Source: Bacteroides sp. (GTDB lineage Bacteria; Bacteroidota; Bacteroidia; Bacteroidales; Bacteroidaceae). From it: DNA of 64,000 nt. The stretch lies in NCBI GenBank assembly GCA_021202275.1, contig JAJQDI010000015.1:523159-587158 (forward strand), written 5' to 3'. Shown in pieces: positions 53,669 through 63,321 of this stretch. The notes below the pieces were generated by a model. The model ran no database searches and had not been told where the DNA came from. It was given only the letters and a program-made list of their open reading frames with translations. A program made the translations under genes and the position numbers. Position 1 is the first letter of the stretch. Each line of letters begins with the position of its first letter.

Positions 53669-55723
53669 CTATATTTTGTTTGTAATATTATACAGCTCAA
53701 TCTGGGAATGACAAGGCGGCTCTCCTGCCGGCCGGACATAAGCATTGCTGCCCAACAGGGTAAGGTCGCGCGCTTTTACATTGTCGGCCCATTGTATTTC
53801 AAAGATGTCCCGGATGGTATGCCGGATCTCCGGATCATAGATGGGTACGGCCACCTCGATCCGGTTGTCGAGGTTACGCGTCATCCAGTCTCCACTGGTA
53901 ATATAGGTCTGCTCCTCTCCGTTGTTGTGGAAGATCATCAGCCGGGCATGCTCTAAGTAACGATCCACAATGCTGATGGCACGTATATGTTCACTCAGCC
54001 CTTCCATCTGCGGATGCAGGCAACAGGCCCCCCGGATAATGAGCCTAATCTCTACCCCTGCCTGACTGGCTTTGTAGAGGAGGCGTATCATCCGTACATC
54101 GGTGAGGCCGTTGAACTTGGCACAGATAGATGCTTTTTTCCCTTTCCGGCTATTCTTGATCTCCCGCTCTATCATTTTTTCGATCCGGCTGCGCATGCAA
54201 TAGGGGGAGACCAACAGGTGTCTGTACAACAGATGTTTGTGGGTATTCTGTAAGAAGTCAAACACACCCCGCACATCGTGTACGATCTGTTCGTGTGTGG
54301 TAAACAGACCAAAATCGCCATAGATCCGGGCGGTGGTCTCGTTGAAGTTCCCGGTACCGATATAGGCATATCCGCGGCAATGTCCTTTTTCTCTGCGTTC
54401 TACATAGATCAGTTTACAGTGTACTTTGAGTGCCTTGAAACCGTGGATCACCCGTATCCCTACTTTCTGCAACAGATCGGAGTTCTCTACATTCTGTTCT
54501 TCATCAAAGCGTGCCATCAGTTCCTCCAATACAATCACCTGCTTGCCATTCTCCGCGGCATTGATCAGGGCATTGATCACCCGGGAACGTTCGGCCGTGC
54601 GGTACAGGGTAATGCAGATAGTCGTTACCTTAGGATCAATAGCCGCCTCGCGCAGAAAATCGATCAGATGGTCAAAGGTATGGTAGGGATAGTTGAGAAA
54701 AATATCCTTCTCACGGATCACCCGCAGGATACTCGACAATCTGTCTAATTCCGGATGAGGCAATGGAGTATATTGTTCGTATTCGAGGCTACGGTCTACT
54801 ACCGGGAATTTCATCAGGTCTTTCATCATGTGGTAGCGTCCTCCGCCCAGGATATCGTATTTCCGGAGTTTCAACTTACCCATGATCAGTTCCAACAGAT
54901 CCGGCGGCATCCCGCTGTCATAGATCAGCCTGACAGGGTCACCGTGCAGCCGGCCTTCCAGCCCCTGCTCTACCTTTTCGATCAGGCTTTTGGAGATGTC
55001 ATCGTCTACAGTCAGCTGCGCGTCCCGGATGATCTGGAAGGTATGGGCAGTGATCTCATCGTAGTTGAACATAAAGAAGATCTCATTCAGACAAAGCCGG
55101 ATCACATCATCCAGGAAGATCAGCTCTTTGCGTCCGGCCACCGAAGGAAGTTCTACCAAACGGGGCGTAGCACGTGAAACGGGTATACGTATGATGGCAT
55201 ACCTACGACTACTGCCTGACGAAAGAGCTATACACACTGCCAGATAGAGAGCATTGTCGCTCAGGAAAGGGAGCTGTATAGACTTACGTACCATCAGAGG
55301 AACTAACCACGGACTGACTTCCCGGGTGAAATACTCCCGGCAGAAATCCCGCTGTCTCTTATGGATCTGTTGTTCGTTAAGGATGTAGATGTGATGACTC
55401 TCCATCTCCTCCAGGATCTCTTCATATACCCGGGAGAATATTCTCTGACTATGTTCCATGTGACTGTTCACCTGTTTCAGGATATCTATCACCGGGAAAC
55501 CCTCCATGGTCTTTGGTTTCTTATCTCCCCGGATACGGGACAAACGCATGAGGTTGGCTACCCTCACTTTGATAAACTCATCCTGATTGTTTGAGAAAAT
55601 ACCCAGAAAACGCAGACGCTGGATCAGGGGCACAGTGATGTCCTGCGCCTCCTGCAAGACCCTGTCGTTAAAAGCCAGCCAGCTCACTTCCCGGTTATAG
55701 ATCTGAACATTTTTTTCCCACAT
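53669..55723 (-). CDS. ppk1: polyphosphate kinase 1
   Basis: PPK1 builds polyphosphate from ATP and is the main synthetic enzyme in bacteria. The 684-residue protein has the N domain (MWEKNVQIYNREVSWLAFN), the head domain and two C-terminal phospholipase-D-like domains. The autophosphorylated histidine lies in VIHGFKALKVHCKLIYVER (near residue 432), the second histidine in EHARLMIFHNNGEEQ (near 593); GTGNFNETTARIYGDFGL is also diagnostic. The ATG at 55723 gives the standard N-terminus. First gene of the polyphosphate unit. Confidence 0.96.
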   Translation of the reverse strand: MWEKNVQIYNREVSWLAFNDRVLQEAQDITVPLIQRLRFLGIFSNNQDEFIKVRVANLMRLSRIRGDKKPKTMEGFPVIDILKQVNSHMEHSQRIFSRVYEEILEEMESHHIYILNEQQIHKRQRDFCREYFTREVSPWLVPLMVRKSIQLPFLSDNALYLAVCIALSSGSSRRYAIIRIPVSRATPRLVELPSVAGRKELIFLDDVIRLCLNEIFFMFNYDEITAHTFQIIRDAQLTVDDDISKSLIEKVEQGLEGRLHGDPVRLIYDSGMPPDLLELIMGKLKLRKYDILGGGRYHMMKDLMKFPVVDRSLEYEQYTPLPHPELDRLSSILRVIREKDIFLNYPYHTFDHLIDFLREAAIDPKVTTICITLYRTAERSRVINALINAAENGKQVIVLEELMARFDEEQNVENSDLLQKVGIRVIHGFKALKVHCKLIYVERREKGHCRGYAYIGTGNFNETTARIYGDFGLFTTHEQIVHDVRGVFDFLQNTHKHLLYRHLLVSPYCMRSRIEKMIEREIKNSRKGKKASICAKFNGLTDVRMIRLLYKASQAGVEIRLIIRGACCLHPQMEGLSEHIRAISIVDRYLEHARLMIFHNNGEEQTYITSGDWMTRNLDNRIEVAVPIYDPEIRHTIRDIFEIQWADNVKARDLTLLGSNAYVRPAGEPPCHSQIELYNITNKI

Positions 55724-55855
55724 AGTTTTTTGGGTTTCTCTTGGCGTGAGGTATGGTCCGTTATCTATGGTACATAAAATATGTATGATACATAGAAAGA
55801 GGGGGATTCCGGACAACATATCCTTTAAACAAAAAATAACATGAAAAGTTTATAT

Positions 55856-56254
55856 ATTTACGATTTGACGATTTACGATTTACGATTGAGAATACTTATC
55901 CTTATATATTCATGTAAATAGAAGTTCCTCATTCATTGTATGTATACGACTCTGGTACACTGTAGAGACGCACGGCGTGCGTCTCGGCATACCGAATGGG
56001 AAGGCATATACAATACAGAATGCTTTTGGGTGGTACATATATCGCGGAGATGGATGACATATACGACGCGGAGACGCACGGTGTGCGTCTCTACAGGTAA
56101 TCCCTTTCTCTGTAGACCAGAAAAGAGAAGCTCATGTTGTAGATACATTTATCCATAATATACCTCATCGTTACAGTATAACGGAGCATGATACCTACAA
56201 TGAATAAGGGTAAGTATTCTCAATCGTAAATCGTAAATCAGTAAATCGTAAATA
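55856..56254. repeat. nested inverted-repeat element C
   Basis: Outer arms 55856-55920 and 56190-56254 are complementary over about 50 bp, with few mismatches. Each arm holds GTAAATC heptamers, then GAGAATACTTA, then a CCTTAT...ATTCAT...GTA segment. Between them sit two palindromes, GAGACGCAC-GGC-GTGCGTCTC (55965-55985) and GAGACGCAC-GGT-GTGCGTCTC (56071-56091), with TGTA before the first and TACA after the second. It lies between the ppk1 start and the end of the OmpA gene, both on the minus strand. Confidence 0.8.
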
Positions 56255-56350
56255 AAAAAATCCCCCTGTCGCAAAATCTCTTTTTGCAAAGAGCAGCCAC
56301 AGGGGGAAACAAACATTAAAATATACAGATTTAAAGCAAAACTGTATTTC

Positions 56351-57601
56351 TTATTTCATAAAGCGCAGAGCAACCTGTCTGTCATGTATCCGGTCACTTT
56401 CAGGGGCGCTGGCACTGTACTTAGCCAGTTCTTCACCAAATCCTTCTGTACTGATACGGTTGGCAGCTATACCCTTTTGTTCCAACATAGACTTGATGGT
56501 CTGGGCACGCGCTTCGGAAAGTTTCATATTAGATTCGTCATCACCTACTTTATCGGCATATCCTCCTATCTTCACTTTTACATCATCGTAATACTTAAGG
56601 ATAGCAGCGATATTTTCCAACTGTGCGTTGGAACTCTCGGTCAGTTCGGTAGCACTACCAAATTTGAACGCCATATTATCGAAGTCATACCACTTGAATT
56701 GCAGGTCCTTATCGGTAGCATCTTCGTACTTATCCGATTTCAGATAGTCAATCATCTGATCTTCCATACCATTGCGATACCCACTCAGCTTGACATTATT
56801 GGGAAGTACCAGTTCGGTAGAAGTCCTTCTTTCCGTAGTAGCTACAGCCTCCGACGGACGTGGAGTTACTGTATCTACACGTTCGATACGTGGCTGCTCC
56901 ATACCCTCATGACGGTGACCGCGGCAAGATCTCCACCAGAAGAAAAGTAACAGCAGGAGAAGAACCAGCAACAACCATTTGAGCCATCCGTACCCTCCTT
57001 TATGTGTTTCGGCAACTCCTGTAGCAGCCGTCGGGCGGATCTTTTCTTCTCTGTATGTATGATCACGACCGATATCAGAAAGGGATTTCAGACCCAGCAC
57101 ACTGGTAAATCCGGCAGGGATCATACCTATGATGCTGCTTTTTTCTCTCTCCAGCTGGTTCATCAATCCGGATACATTGTATTCACCCATATTGAGCTTA
57201 TTACCCAGGAAACCAGCAATTACCGGAGCGATCATATTGGTCAGTTTATTGGCACTACCTGTAGTGATACCGGAATGTGAAGCGATCAGAGAATTGAAGT
57301 CTGATACATGACCACCCATGATGGCATCCATAAAACGGCTACCGATGCTGCGTTGTTTCTCGCTGGCGTTACCGGAGAACAGATTAGTGAGGTCTGACAA
57401 CAGATTGGACTTACCGGCATCTTCCAGTACACTGCGTACCTCAGATGTATTTCCGGTATTCATGAGCGACCCCAACATGGAAGGTACCATGGAAGTAACG
57501 GCAGAGGTCACTTTGGAATTGTCTTCGCCAAGCACTGCTGAAGCTTTGGCAAGCAGCTCAGGGCTTATAAGTGATTTTAACGAATCTAAAATTTGTAACA
57601 T
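56351..57601 (-). CDS. DUF937-OmpA fusion protein
   Basis: A 416-residue protein joining two domains. Residues 1-150 form a DUF937 domain (MLQILDSLKSLISPELLAKA, repeated TSMVPSMLGSLMN and MIAPVIAGFLGNKLN segments). One membrane helix follows (WLLLVLLLLLLFFWW region, near 200). The C-terminal 110 residues are an OmpA-like peptidoglycan-binding domain: VKIGGYADKVGDDESNMKLS, then ARAQTIKSMLEQKGI. There is no signal peptide, so it would be an inner-membrane protein with DUF937 in the cytosol and OmpA in the periplasm. ATG 57607 two codons upstream is equally possible. Confidence 0.85.
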   Translation of the reverse strand: MLQILDSLKSLISPELLAKASAVLGEDNSKVTSAVTSMVPSMLGSLMNTGNTSEVRSVLEDAGKSNLLSDLTNLFSGNASEKQRSIGSRFMDAIMGGHVSDFNSLIASHSGITTGSANKLTNMIAPVIAGFLGNKLNMGEYNVSGLMNQLEREKSSIIGMIPAGFTSVLGLKSLSDIGRDHTYREEKIRPTAATGVAETHKGGYGWLKWLLLVLLLLLLFFWWRSCRGHRHEGMEQPRIERVDTVTPRPSEAVATTERRTSTELVLPNNVKLSGYRNGMEDQMIDYLKSDKYEDATDKDLQFKWYDFDNMAFKFGSATELTESSNAQLENIAAILKYYDDVKVKIGGYADKVGDDESNMKLSEARAQTIKSMLEQKGIAANRISTEGFGEELAKYSASAPESDRIHDRQVALRFMK

Positions 57602-57607
57602 AATCAT

Positions 57608-58067
57608 CTACATATAAAGAGTTAATAAATATTTTGTCCACACTACTCTATAACAACAAATATGGATTTAGGTTTTAAGGGAAAACCCAAAAATGCGAAA
57701 TTTACACGCAACTTTCCCCGGACAGAAGGCATACGAACGGGAGTATTCCTACAGGAAGCGCTCCTTTACAATGTGCGATCCGGCGTTGAAATGTATCGTA
57801 ACTACCTCCGGAGTCTCTCCTAAACAACTTAGCCACCCGATTGTTTAACATCCGGGAATCCACCGAATGCCGTGGGCACCTCAGGCAGCATGACCACCTC
57901 CCGGCACATCAGGACCTACGCCGGGAAACAGATACGTGACCCCGGCTACTCCCGATACCCGCCATCTCATAAAATAGGTTGTAAGCTCATAAAATAGTTT
58001 ATAACTCACTTACATAAAAATGTGTTTGAAATCGTACATCGTAAATCGGTAAACCGTAAATCAAAAG
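57608..58067. other. gene-free region before the ABC exporter
   Basis: 460 nt. A GC-richer central part (about 57710-57950) has no open frame of note. A near-tandem repeat CTCATAAAATAG (57966 and 57986) with a third, weaker copy at 58005 is spaced 19-20 bp. The heptamer array 58028-58060 ends just before the ATG. Confidence 0.45.
58028..58060. repeat. GTAAATC heptamer array next to the ABC exporter start
   Basis: Two heptamers (one with C for A), a single G, and two more (one with C for T), in the same two-plus-two layout as 8052-8087. It ends 7 nt before the ATG, so it forms the 5' leader. Confidence 0.7.
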
Positions 58068-59858
58068 ATGTCTCTATCACAACTGTTCCGCAATCTGTAC
58101 CCGTATGTGAAGCCCTACCGCTGGCTGGTACTTTTCACACTGATCCTTACCTTCATCGGATCGCTCACCGCGCAGGTCAATGCCTGGGTGCTCCGTTACA
58201 CAGTAGATCAGATCAGTATGCTGCTCGAACAGGGAAAGGGATTGCTGGAGGGAAAGAATATACTGATCGTTATCTCGGTGATCCTGATCGGCAAAGAGAT
58301 CATCAACGCGGTGATCCAGTTCGGACAGAAGTACTACGGAGAGAAGCTGCGTATCTTTGTCTCCCGTGATCTGGCACAGACAGTGATCGAGAAGGTATTG
58401 ACCTACCAGATGGCCTTTTTCACCTCCGGAGGCAATCAGCCGGGGAAACTGCAAACCCGTATCGACCGTGGGATAGAAAGCATCACCCGGCTGGTGCAAA
58501 ACTTCTTTATAGATATCCTTCCTCTGTTTGCCAACTCTTTCGTAGCACTGCTGATGATGTTCAATGCCAATTTCTATGTGGGACTGATCGGGTTGCTTAT
58601 TATTCCGGTCTACTTCTACGTGAGTGTATTGCAGGCAGAGAAGATCAAAGGCGCACGCAGGCAGATCCGGGAGTTACGGGAAAACAAGAGCCAGGGCATC
58701 CTGGGCATTCTGGAGTCTATCACGGTGATCAAGTCGTTCATCCGGGAAGAGATCGAAGCACGTAAACAACTGAAACTCCAGAACGACCTGACAGACAATC
58801 AGCTCCGGACACGCAAAGTCAGTTTCATTTTTGACGGGCTCAAGAGTTTCATCGAACAGATCGGAGTGGTATTCATCATTATCCTTACTGCTTACTTCGT
58901 ATTGGTAGGAGAAATGACCATCGGGGCCATTATGTTCCACATCCTTCTTTTCAATAATGTTTCCGCGCCCATCCGACAGTTGCATCGTATTTACGACCAG
59001 ATGAACGACGCGCTGATCTATTCGGAGAGTTTCTTCGATATCCTGGAGGCGGATTCAGAGACCGAACAGACCGGCAGTTACCGTCCGGAACACGTAGAGG
59101 GCAAATTCGAGGTGCATAATGTCAACTTCACCTATCCGGGCAACGAAGAGCCCACGCTGTTCGATATCAATATGGAGATCGCGCCGGGCAAGATCACCGC
59201 GTTGGTCGGACTGTCGGGCGCAGGGAAGAGCACCATGATTAATCTACTAGACAAGTTCTATCATCCTGTTTCCGGAGAGATCCTTCTGGACGGTGTATCG
59301 TTGCAGGAGTACGACACGGAATTCCTGCGCGACCACATCGGTCTGGTACTGCAAAAGAACCATATTTTCAACGGAACCATTGAAGAGAATATCCGTTACG
59401 GCAATCCCAATGCTTCGCAGAAGGAGATAGAAGAAGCCGCCCGGCAATCTTACATCCACGACCAGATCATGGAATTGCCACACGGCTACGAGACCTCCGC
59501 ACTCGCTCTGTCGGGAGGACAGCAGCAGAAGATCGCCATTGCCCGTATGTTCCTGAAAAACCCACCGATCATCTTCCTGGATGAACCCACTGCCAGCTTA
59601 GATGCCATTTCTACCGAACAGATAAAGAACAGCCTGGATGCCATAAAGAAAAACCGGACAGTGATCATTATCTCTCACAGCATCTCCCAGATCATAGACT
59701 CGGACCGTATCTATGTCATGAAAGAGGGACGGGTGGTGGAGGCCGGTACACACGAAGAGATCTATGCCATGGAGGGTACTTACAAAGAGATATTCGACGC
59801 GATGGCCCGTAGCCTGAATATTGATAAGATCTCCCATACATTAAATAGCAACAGTTAG
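58068..59858 (+). CDS. ABC transporter, fused permease-ATPase (exporter type)
   Basis: A 596-residue half-transporter that would work as a homodimer in the inner membrane. Six membrane helices fill residues 1-320. The ATPase has Walker A GLSGAGKST (near 382), the Q-loop GLVLQKNHIF, signature LSGGQQQKIAIARM (near 481), Walker B PPIIFLDEPTASLD and H-loop IIISHSISQI. It resembles lipid/drug exporters of the MsbA type, but the substrate is not determinable. Transcribed alone. Confidence 0.93.
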   Translation: MSLSQLFRNLYPYVKPYRWLVLFTLILTFIGSLTAQVNAWVLRYTVDQISMLLEQGKGLLEGKNILIVISVILIGKEIINAVIQFGQKYYGEKLRIFVSRDLAQTVIEKVLTYQMAFFTSGGNQPGKLQTRIDRGIESITRLVQNFFIDILPLFANSFVALLMMFNANFYVGLIGLLIIPVYFYVSVLQAEKIKGARRQIRELRENKSQGILGILESITVIKSFIREEIEARKQLKLQNDLTDNQLRTRKVSFIFDGLKSFIEQIGVVFIIILTAYFVLVGEMTIGAIMFHILLFNNVSAPIRQLHRIYDQMNDALIYSESFFDILEADSETEQTGSYRPEHVEGKFEVHNVNFTYPGNEEPTLFDINMEIAPGKITALVGLSGAGKSTMINLLDKFYHPVSGEILLDGVSLQEYDTEFLRDHIGLVLQKNHIFNGTIEENIRYGNPNASQKEIEEAARQSYIHDQIMELPHGYETSALALSGGQQQKIAIARMFLKNPPIIFLDEPTASLDAISTEQIKNSLDAIKKNRTVIIISHSISQIIDSDRIYVMKEGRVVEAGTHEEIYAMEGTYKEIFDAMARSLNIDKISHTLNSNS

Positions 59859-59935
59859 ATCCGTATGTATCTTTTCCCAGTATACCTTTTGCATGAATAA
59901 GAGACCGGGAGGTAAGAGACTCAGCTACCAGACTG

Positions 59936-61210
59936 TTACGGCCTGCCCGGAGGAAAAAATTTCCGGGCCATCTTACCTATGGTGAGCCCTTGTACCACAA
60001 TGGAAAACACGACCACAAAGTAGGTGACAGCCACAATGTAGTTGCGATGGGCTGTATCTCCGATAGAAAGGGCCAGTGCGATAGAGACCCCGCCCCGCAG
60101 ACCTCCCCATACCAACAAGAGGAAAGTGTACCGGGAGAATTTTTCACCGAAAGGGATTACCAAAGTGGGTATCTTGATGGAAATATACCGGGCCATCAAC
60201 ACGATAGGAATGGTAATGGCACCAATCAGCCAGTAATGATTGAGGTTGGGGATCAATAAAAACTCAAAACCGATCAACAGGAACAAGATGGCATTCAGTA
60301 TCTCATCCACCAGCTCCCAGAAAGTCTTCATAAAAGAAAGATCCACATGCTTCCGCATGGAATATCTCCTGCCCGCGTTGCCAATGACCAATCCGGCAAA
60401 CACCATGGTCAGTGGTCCGGAGATGTCCATGAACTGCGACATCATATACCCTCCGATCACCACCGAGAGCGTAATAAGCACAGAGAGTTTATAGTCATAC
60501 GCTGTTTTCATGGCGTAGAAAGCCAGCCAGCCCAAACTTAGTCCGACCACCAGGGCCCCGAAGATCTCTTTGACAAGCAACCAACAGATAGAGGCAAACG
60601 TAATATCCACGACCTGTTCTTTTCCCTGGGCGATGTTGAACAGCAAAGTGAACACGATCACCGCTACTCCATCGTTGAACAGGGCTTCTCCTGTTACCTT
60701 CGTCTCCAGAGATTTGGGTACTTTGGATTGTTTCAGTATGCCCAGTACAGCCACCGCGTCCGTAGGAGAGATCAATGCCCCGAACAGCAGGCAGTAGATC
60801 AGTGACAGCTCCATATCTACCCCGACCCTGGGGAGGAGAAAATCCAGAATACCATACATCCCGAAGCCCACAATGAAAGTGGAAAGCACCACACTGAGCG
60901 AAGAAAATACCAGGATAGAAGTACGCTCTTGTTTGAGGTCATGAATATCTATCTGAATGGCACCGGCAAACAACAGGAAATAGAGCATCCCTCCCATCAG
61001 TAGCTGTGTAAAGTTGACATTCGTGATCAGAGAGTAGACATCTTTCAGGGGTTCCGGTTCATAACTCTCAATCACGACCAGCAACACCGAAAAGATCATG
61101 GTAGTGACCATAATACCGATCGTAGTCGGGAATTTCAGAAAGCGCTCATTGAGATAGGCAAAGAAAGTGGCTATAATGAGCAGTATGGAAAGTGAGTAGT
61201 ATAGTTCCAT
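59936..61210 (-). CDS. cation:proton antiporter (CPA1 / NhaP type)
   Basis: An inner-membrane Na+/H+ (or K+/H+) antiporter of 424 residues with about twelve helices. The family's ion-binding pattern is visible as FGALISPTDAVAVLGILKQ (residues near 148-166) and TGEALFNDGVAVIVFTLLF. A third conserved stretch is LVWGGLRGGVSIALALSI. No C-terminal regulatory domain. Transcribed alone, convergent to the ABC exporter. Confidence 0.92.
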   Translation of the reverse strand: MELYYSLSILLIIATFFAYLNERFLKFPTTIGIMVTTMIFSVLLVVIESYEPEPLKDVYSLITNVNFTQLLMGGMLYFLLFAGAIQIDIHDLKQERTSILVFSSLSVVLSTFIVGFGMYGILDFLLPRVGVDMELSLIYCLLFGALISPTDAVAVLGILKQSKVPKSLETKVTGEALFNDGVAVIVFTLLFNIAQGKEQVVDITFASICWLLVKEIFGALVVGLSLGWLAFYAMKTAYDYKLSVLITLSVVIGGYMMSQFMDISGPLTMVFAGLVIGNAGRRYSMRKHVDLSFMKTFWELVDEILNAILFLLIGFEFLLIPNLNHYWLIGAITIPIVLMARYISIKIPTLVIPFGEKFSRYTFLLLVWGGLRGGVSIALALSIGDTAHRNYIVAVTYFVVVFSIVVQGLTIGKMARKFFPPGRP

Positions 61211-61759
61211 AACAGATATACGATCAGATCATACCAAGTGGCAGGTATACACAGACTGTGGGAAACACGTACGGAGCATCTTTCTCCACACAGATGATAT
61301 AAGGGGATCGGAGCATAGTTCTATTTCTTTGTATGAATTTCTTTGTATATTAAACCCCAAAAAGAAAACAGTGTTCATGGGCAGGTCCGGGGATTTTTAC
61401 GATACCTTGCACAGTTCTTACCGAAACAAACAACAAGAGGGGATATTTCCGGTAAAGAAATATCCCCTCCGACTGGCAGGTTATCCTAAAATAATAAAAC
61501 GATTGATCTGTATATGGTAAAGACCGGGAATTCATTTTCCGAACTCAGATCTCTACAGCATCAGGCTTTTTTGTTTAACACCATCGGGATATAAATGTTT
61601 CTACTCAACTGTTAATTATACGGTCTGTTCTTCCAACTAAACCAGGTACTCATTTGTTTATATAACAGGAGGAGTAAGTCTTTCTAGCCTGCCCCTCCGC
61701 TCATGTTTTCCGGTACACAGGACCGGAGCATACAGTGTATAAACCTAAAACGATAAAAA
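61211..61759. other. gene-free region between antiporter and SDR
   Basis: 549 nt of AT-rich sequence between divergent genes, without a convincing gene or consensus promoter. Its one clear structure is the hairpin at 61437-61469. Confidence 0.45.
61437..61469 (-). terminator. orphan hairpin, possible minus-strand terminator
   Basis: A perfect 13-bp stem, GAGGGGATATTTC (61437-61449) with GAAATATCCCCTC (61457-61469), loop CGGTAAA. A T-rich but broken tail (TTGTTGTTTGTTT) follows on the minus strand. No gene ends here on either strand. Confidence 0.5.
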
Positions 61760-62515
61760 ATGAAACATTTCGAAGGAAAAGTTGCCATCGTTACCGGTGG
61801 TGGTTCGGGCTTCGGACAGGCCATGTCCGAACTTTATGCCAGGCAGGGTGCCCAGGTTGTAGTATCGGATATCGTTGCCGAGAATGGGGAGAAAACCGTA
61901 CAGAAAATCATCGACTGCGGAGGTGAAGCTATTTTTGTGAAAGCCGATGTGAGCAAACCGGAAGACAATGAAAATCTGGTGAAGAAAGCTGTGGAACATT
62001 TTGGTAAACTCAGTGTGGCTTTCAACAATGCCGGTATAGGAGGTGCAAATGCTCCAATCGGTGAATATCCGGTCGAAGACTGGGACAAGGTGATACGTAT
62101 CAACCTGTCCAGCGTATTCTATGGTATGCACTACCAGATACCACAAATGCTGAAGAACGGCGGAGGGGTCATTGTGAATATGTCTTCCATTCTGGGACAA
62201 GTAGGCTTTGCCGGCTCCTGCGCCTATGTAGCCGCCAAACACGGCGTGGTGGGACTCACCAAAAACGTGGCTCTGGAATATGGTCAGCAAGGCATCCGTG
62301 CCAACGCGGTAGGTCCGGGGTTTGTAGATACACACCTGACCCACGGCCTCACGGCCAATAAGGAAACGTATGATTTTCTGGTAGAGAAACACCCGATGGG
62401 TCGTTTGGGAAAGGTAGAAGAGATCGTAGACCTGGTACTCTGGCTCAGCAGCGACAGAGCTTCGTTCTGCAACGGAGCCTATTATCCGGTAGACGGCGGC
62501 TACCTGGCGAAATAA
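61760..62515 (+). CDS. SDR family NAD(P)-dependent oxidoreductase
   Basis: A classical short-chain dehydrogenase/reductase of 251 residues. The cofactor motif TGGGSGFG (12-19), NNAG (near 91), the catalytic Ser in NMSSILG and YVAAK (near 157) are all present. An Asp at the end of strand 2 (VVVSDIVAENG) favours NAD over NADP. The substrate is unknown. The overall sequence resembles the glucose-1-dehydrogenase/3-oxoacyl reductase-like group. It stands alone, with a very strong terminator behind it. Confidence 0.92.
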   Translation: MKHFEGKVAIVTGGGSGFGQAMSELYARQGAQVVVSDIVAENGEKTVQKIIDCGGEAIFVKADVSKPEDNENLVKKAVEHFGKLSVAFNNAGIGGANAPIGEYPVEDWDKVIRINLSSVFYGMHYQIPQMLKNGGGVIVNMSSILGQVGFAGSCAYVAAKHGVVGLTKNVALEYGQQGIRANAVGPGFVDTHLTHGLTANKETYDFLVEKHPMGRLGKVEEIVDLVLWLSSDRASFCNGAYYPVDGGYLAK

Positions 62516-62591
62516 AGAACAATCTTTTATAAGCCATGCAGAAAGAGAGAATGCAGATCTCAACCGGACCAGATATTCTCTGAAAACCATT

Positions 62592-62635
62592 ATCCCCTTT
62601 CCCTCTGGGAGATACGACCCAGAGGGAAAGGGGAT
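62592..62635 (+). terminator. terminator of the SDR gene
   Basis: An 18-bp perfect stem, ATCCCCTTTCCCTCTGGG (62592-62609) with its complement at 62618-62635, loop of 8 nt; the T-run after it is short (TGTTTATAAA). Confidence 0.75.
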
Positions 62636-63189
62636 GTTTATAAAGGTTTATATATGTGTGAAGGAAGGATCCGGACCTGTTGTTTTCCTTTCTTTTTCTT
62701 CATACGGAACAGAGGCGAAATAAGAGAACACACTGCCGGGCGGGAAAGTTGAGTGGATACGGGTTAAAAGTCTGAAAAGAAAAACGCTGCCCCCCGGTTT
62801 ACCAGGAAATCCGGATTTCAGAGCCGATCCTGTTATAGAGAAAAAAGAAAGCGTCTGCTCCGATAGTGTGATACGATCCTCTTACATCAAACTCCGATCT
62901 TTGATGTACCTCCCATACCGTGTAGAACGAAAAATAACAATGTGTCAGATTGATATTTAAATGCTTCTCCTTTGGCTTATTTGCGTACGAAGGAACAACT
63001 GTAAACAAATGAAGGCAGCCAGGAGACTTACGAAAAATACATTTCGATCTGAATATAACACTATTTACAACATAAATAACTAAATTTACTGCAAATATCT
63101 GCCTTATTTACATTTTATCGGCCTTGATATTGGCATTTTTACACTCCAAATTATACCGAAAATTAAGCTCTTCCAGAAGAAAAAATCTG
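62636..63189. other. gene-free AT-rich region
   Basis: About 550 nt with no plausible gene, RNA gene or strong structure on either strand. Confidence 0.4.
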
Positions 63190-63321
63190 TTTTTCTGACA
63201 GCTTCAGGAAGTTCCATTGAGTATTTCAGAGACTTCCACTGAGTTTCGGAGCATGTTCCATTGAGTTTTGGAGAATCTTCCATTGAGTTTTCAATCATCT
63301 TCCTATAAGAAAAATCACATA
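63190..63321. repeat. 22-bp periodic repeat array 3 (four clear units, two weak)
   Basis: TTCCA starts at 63212, 63234, 63256 and 63278, with TTCCT at 63300, all exactly 22 bp apart; a weaker unit precedes at 63190. The best shared core is TTCCATTGAGTTTTGGAG. Units vary mainly in their last third. Confidence 0.85.
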
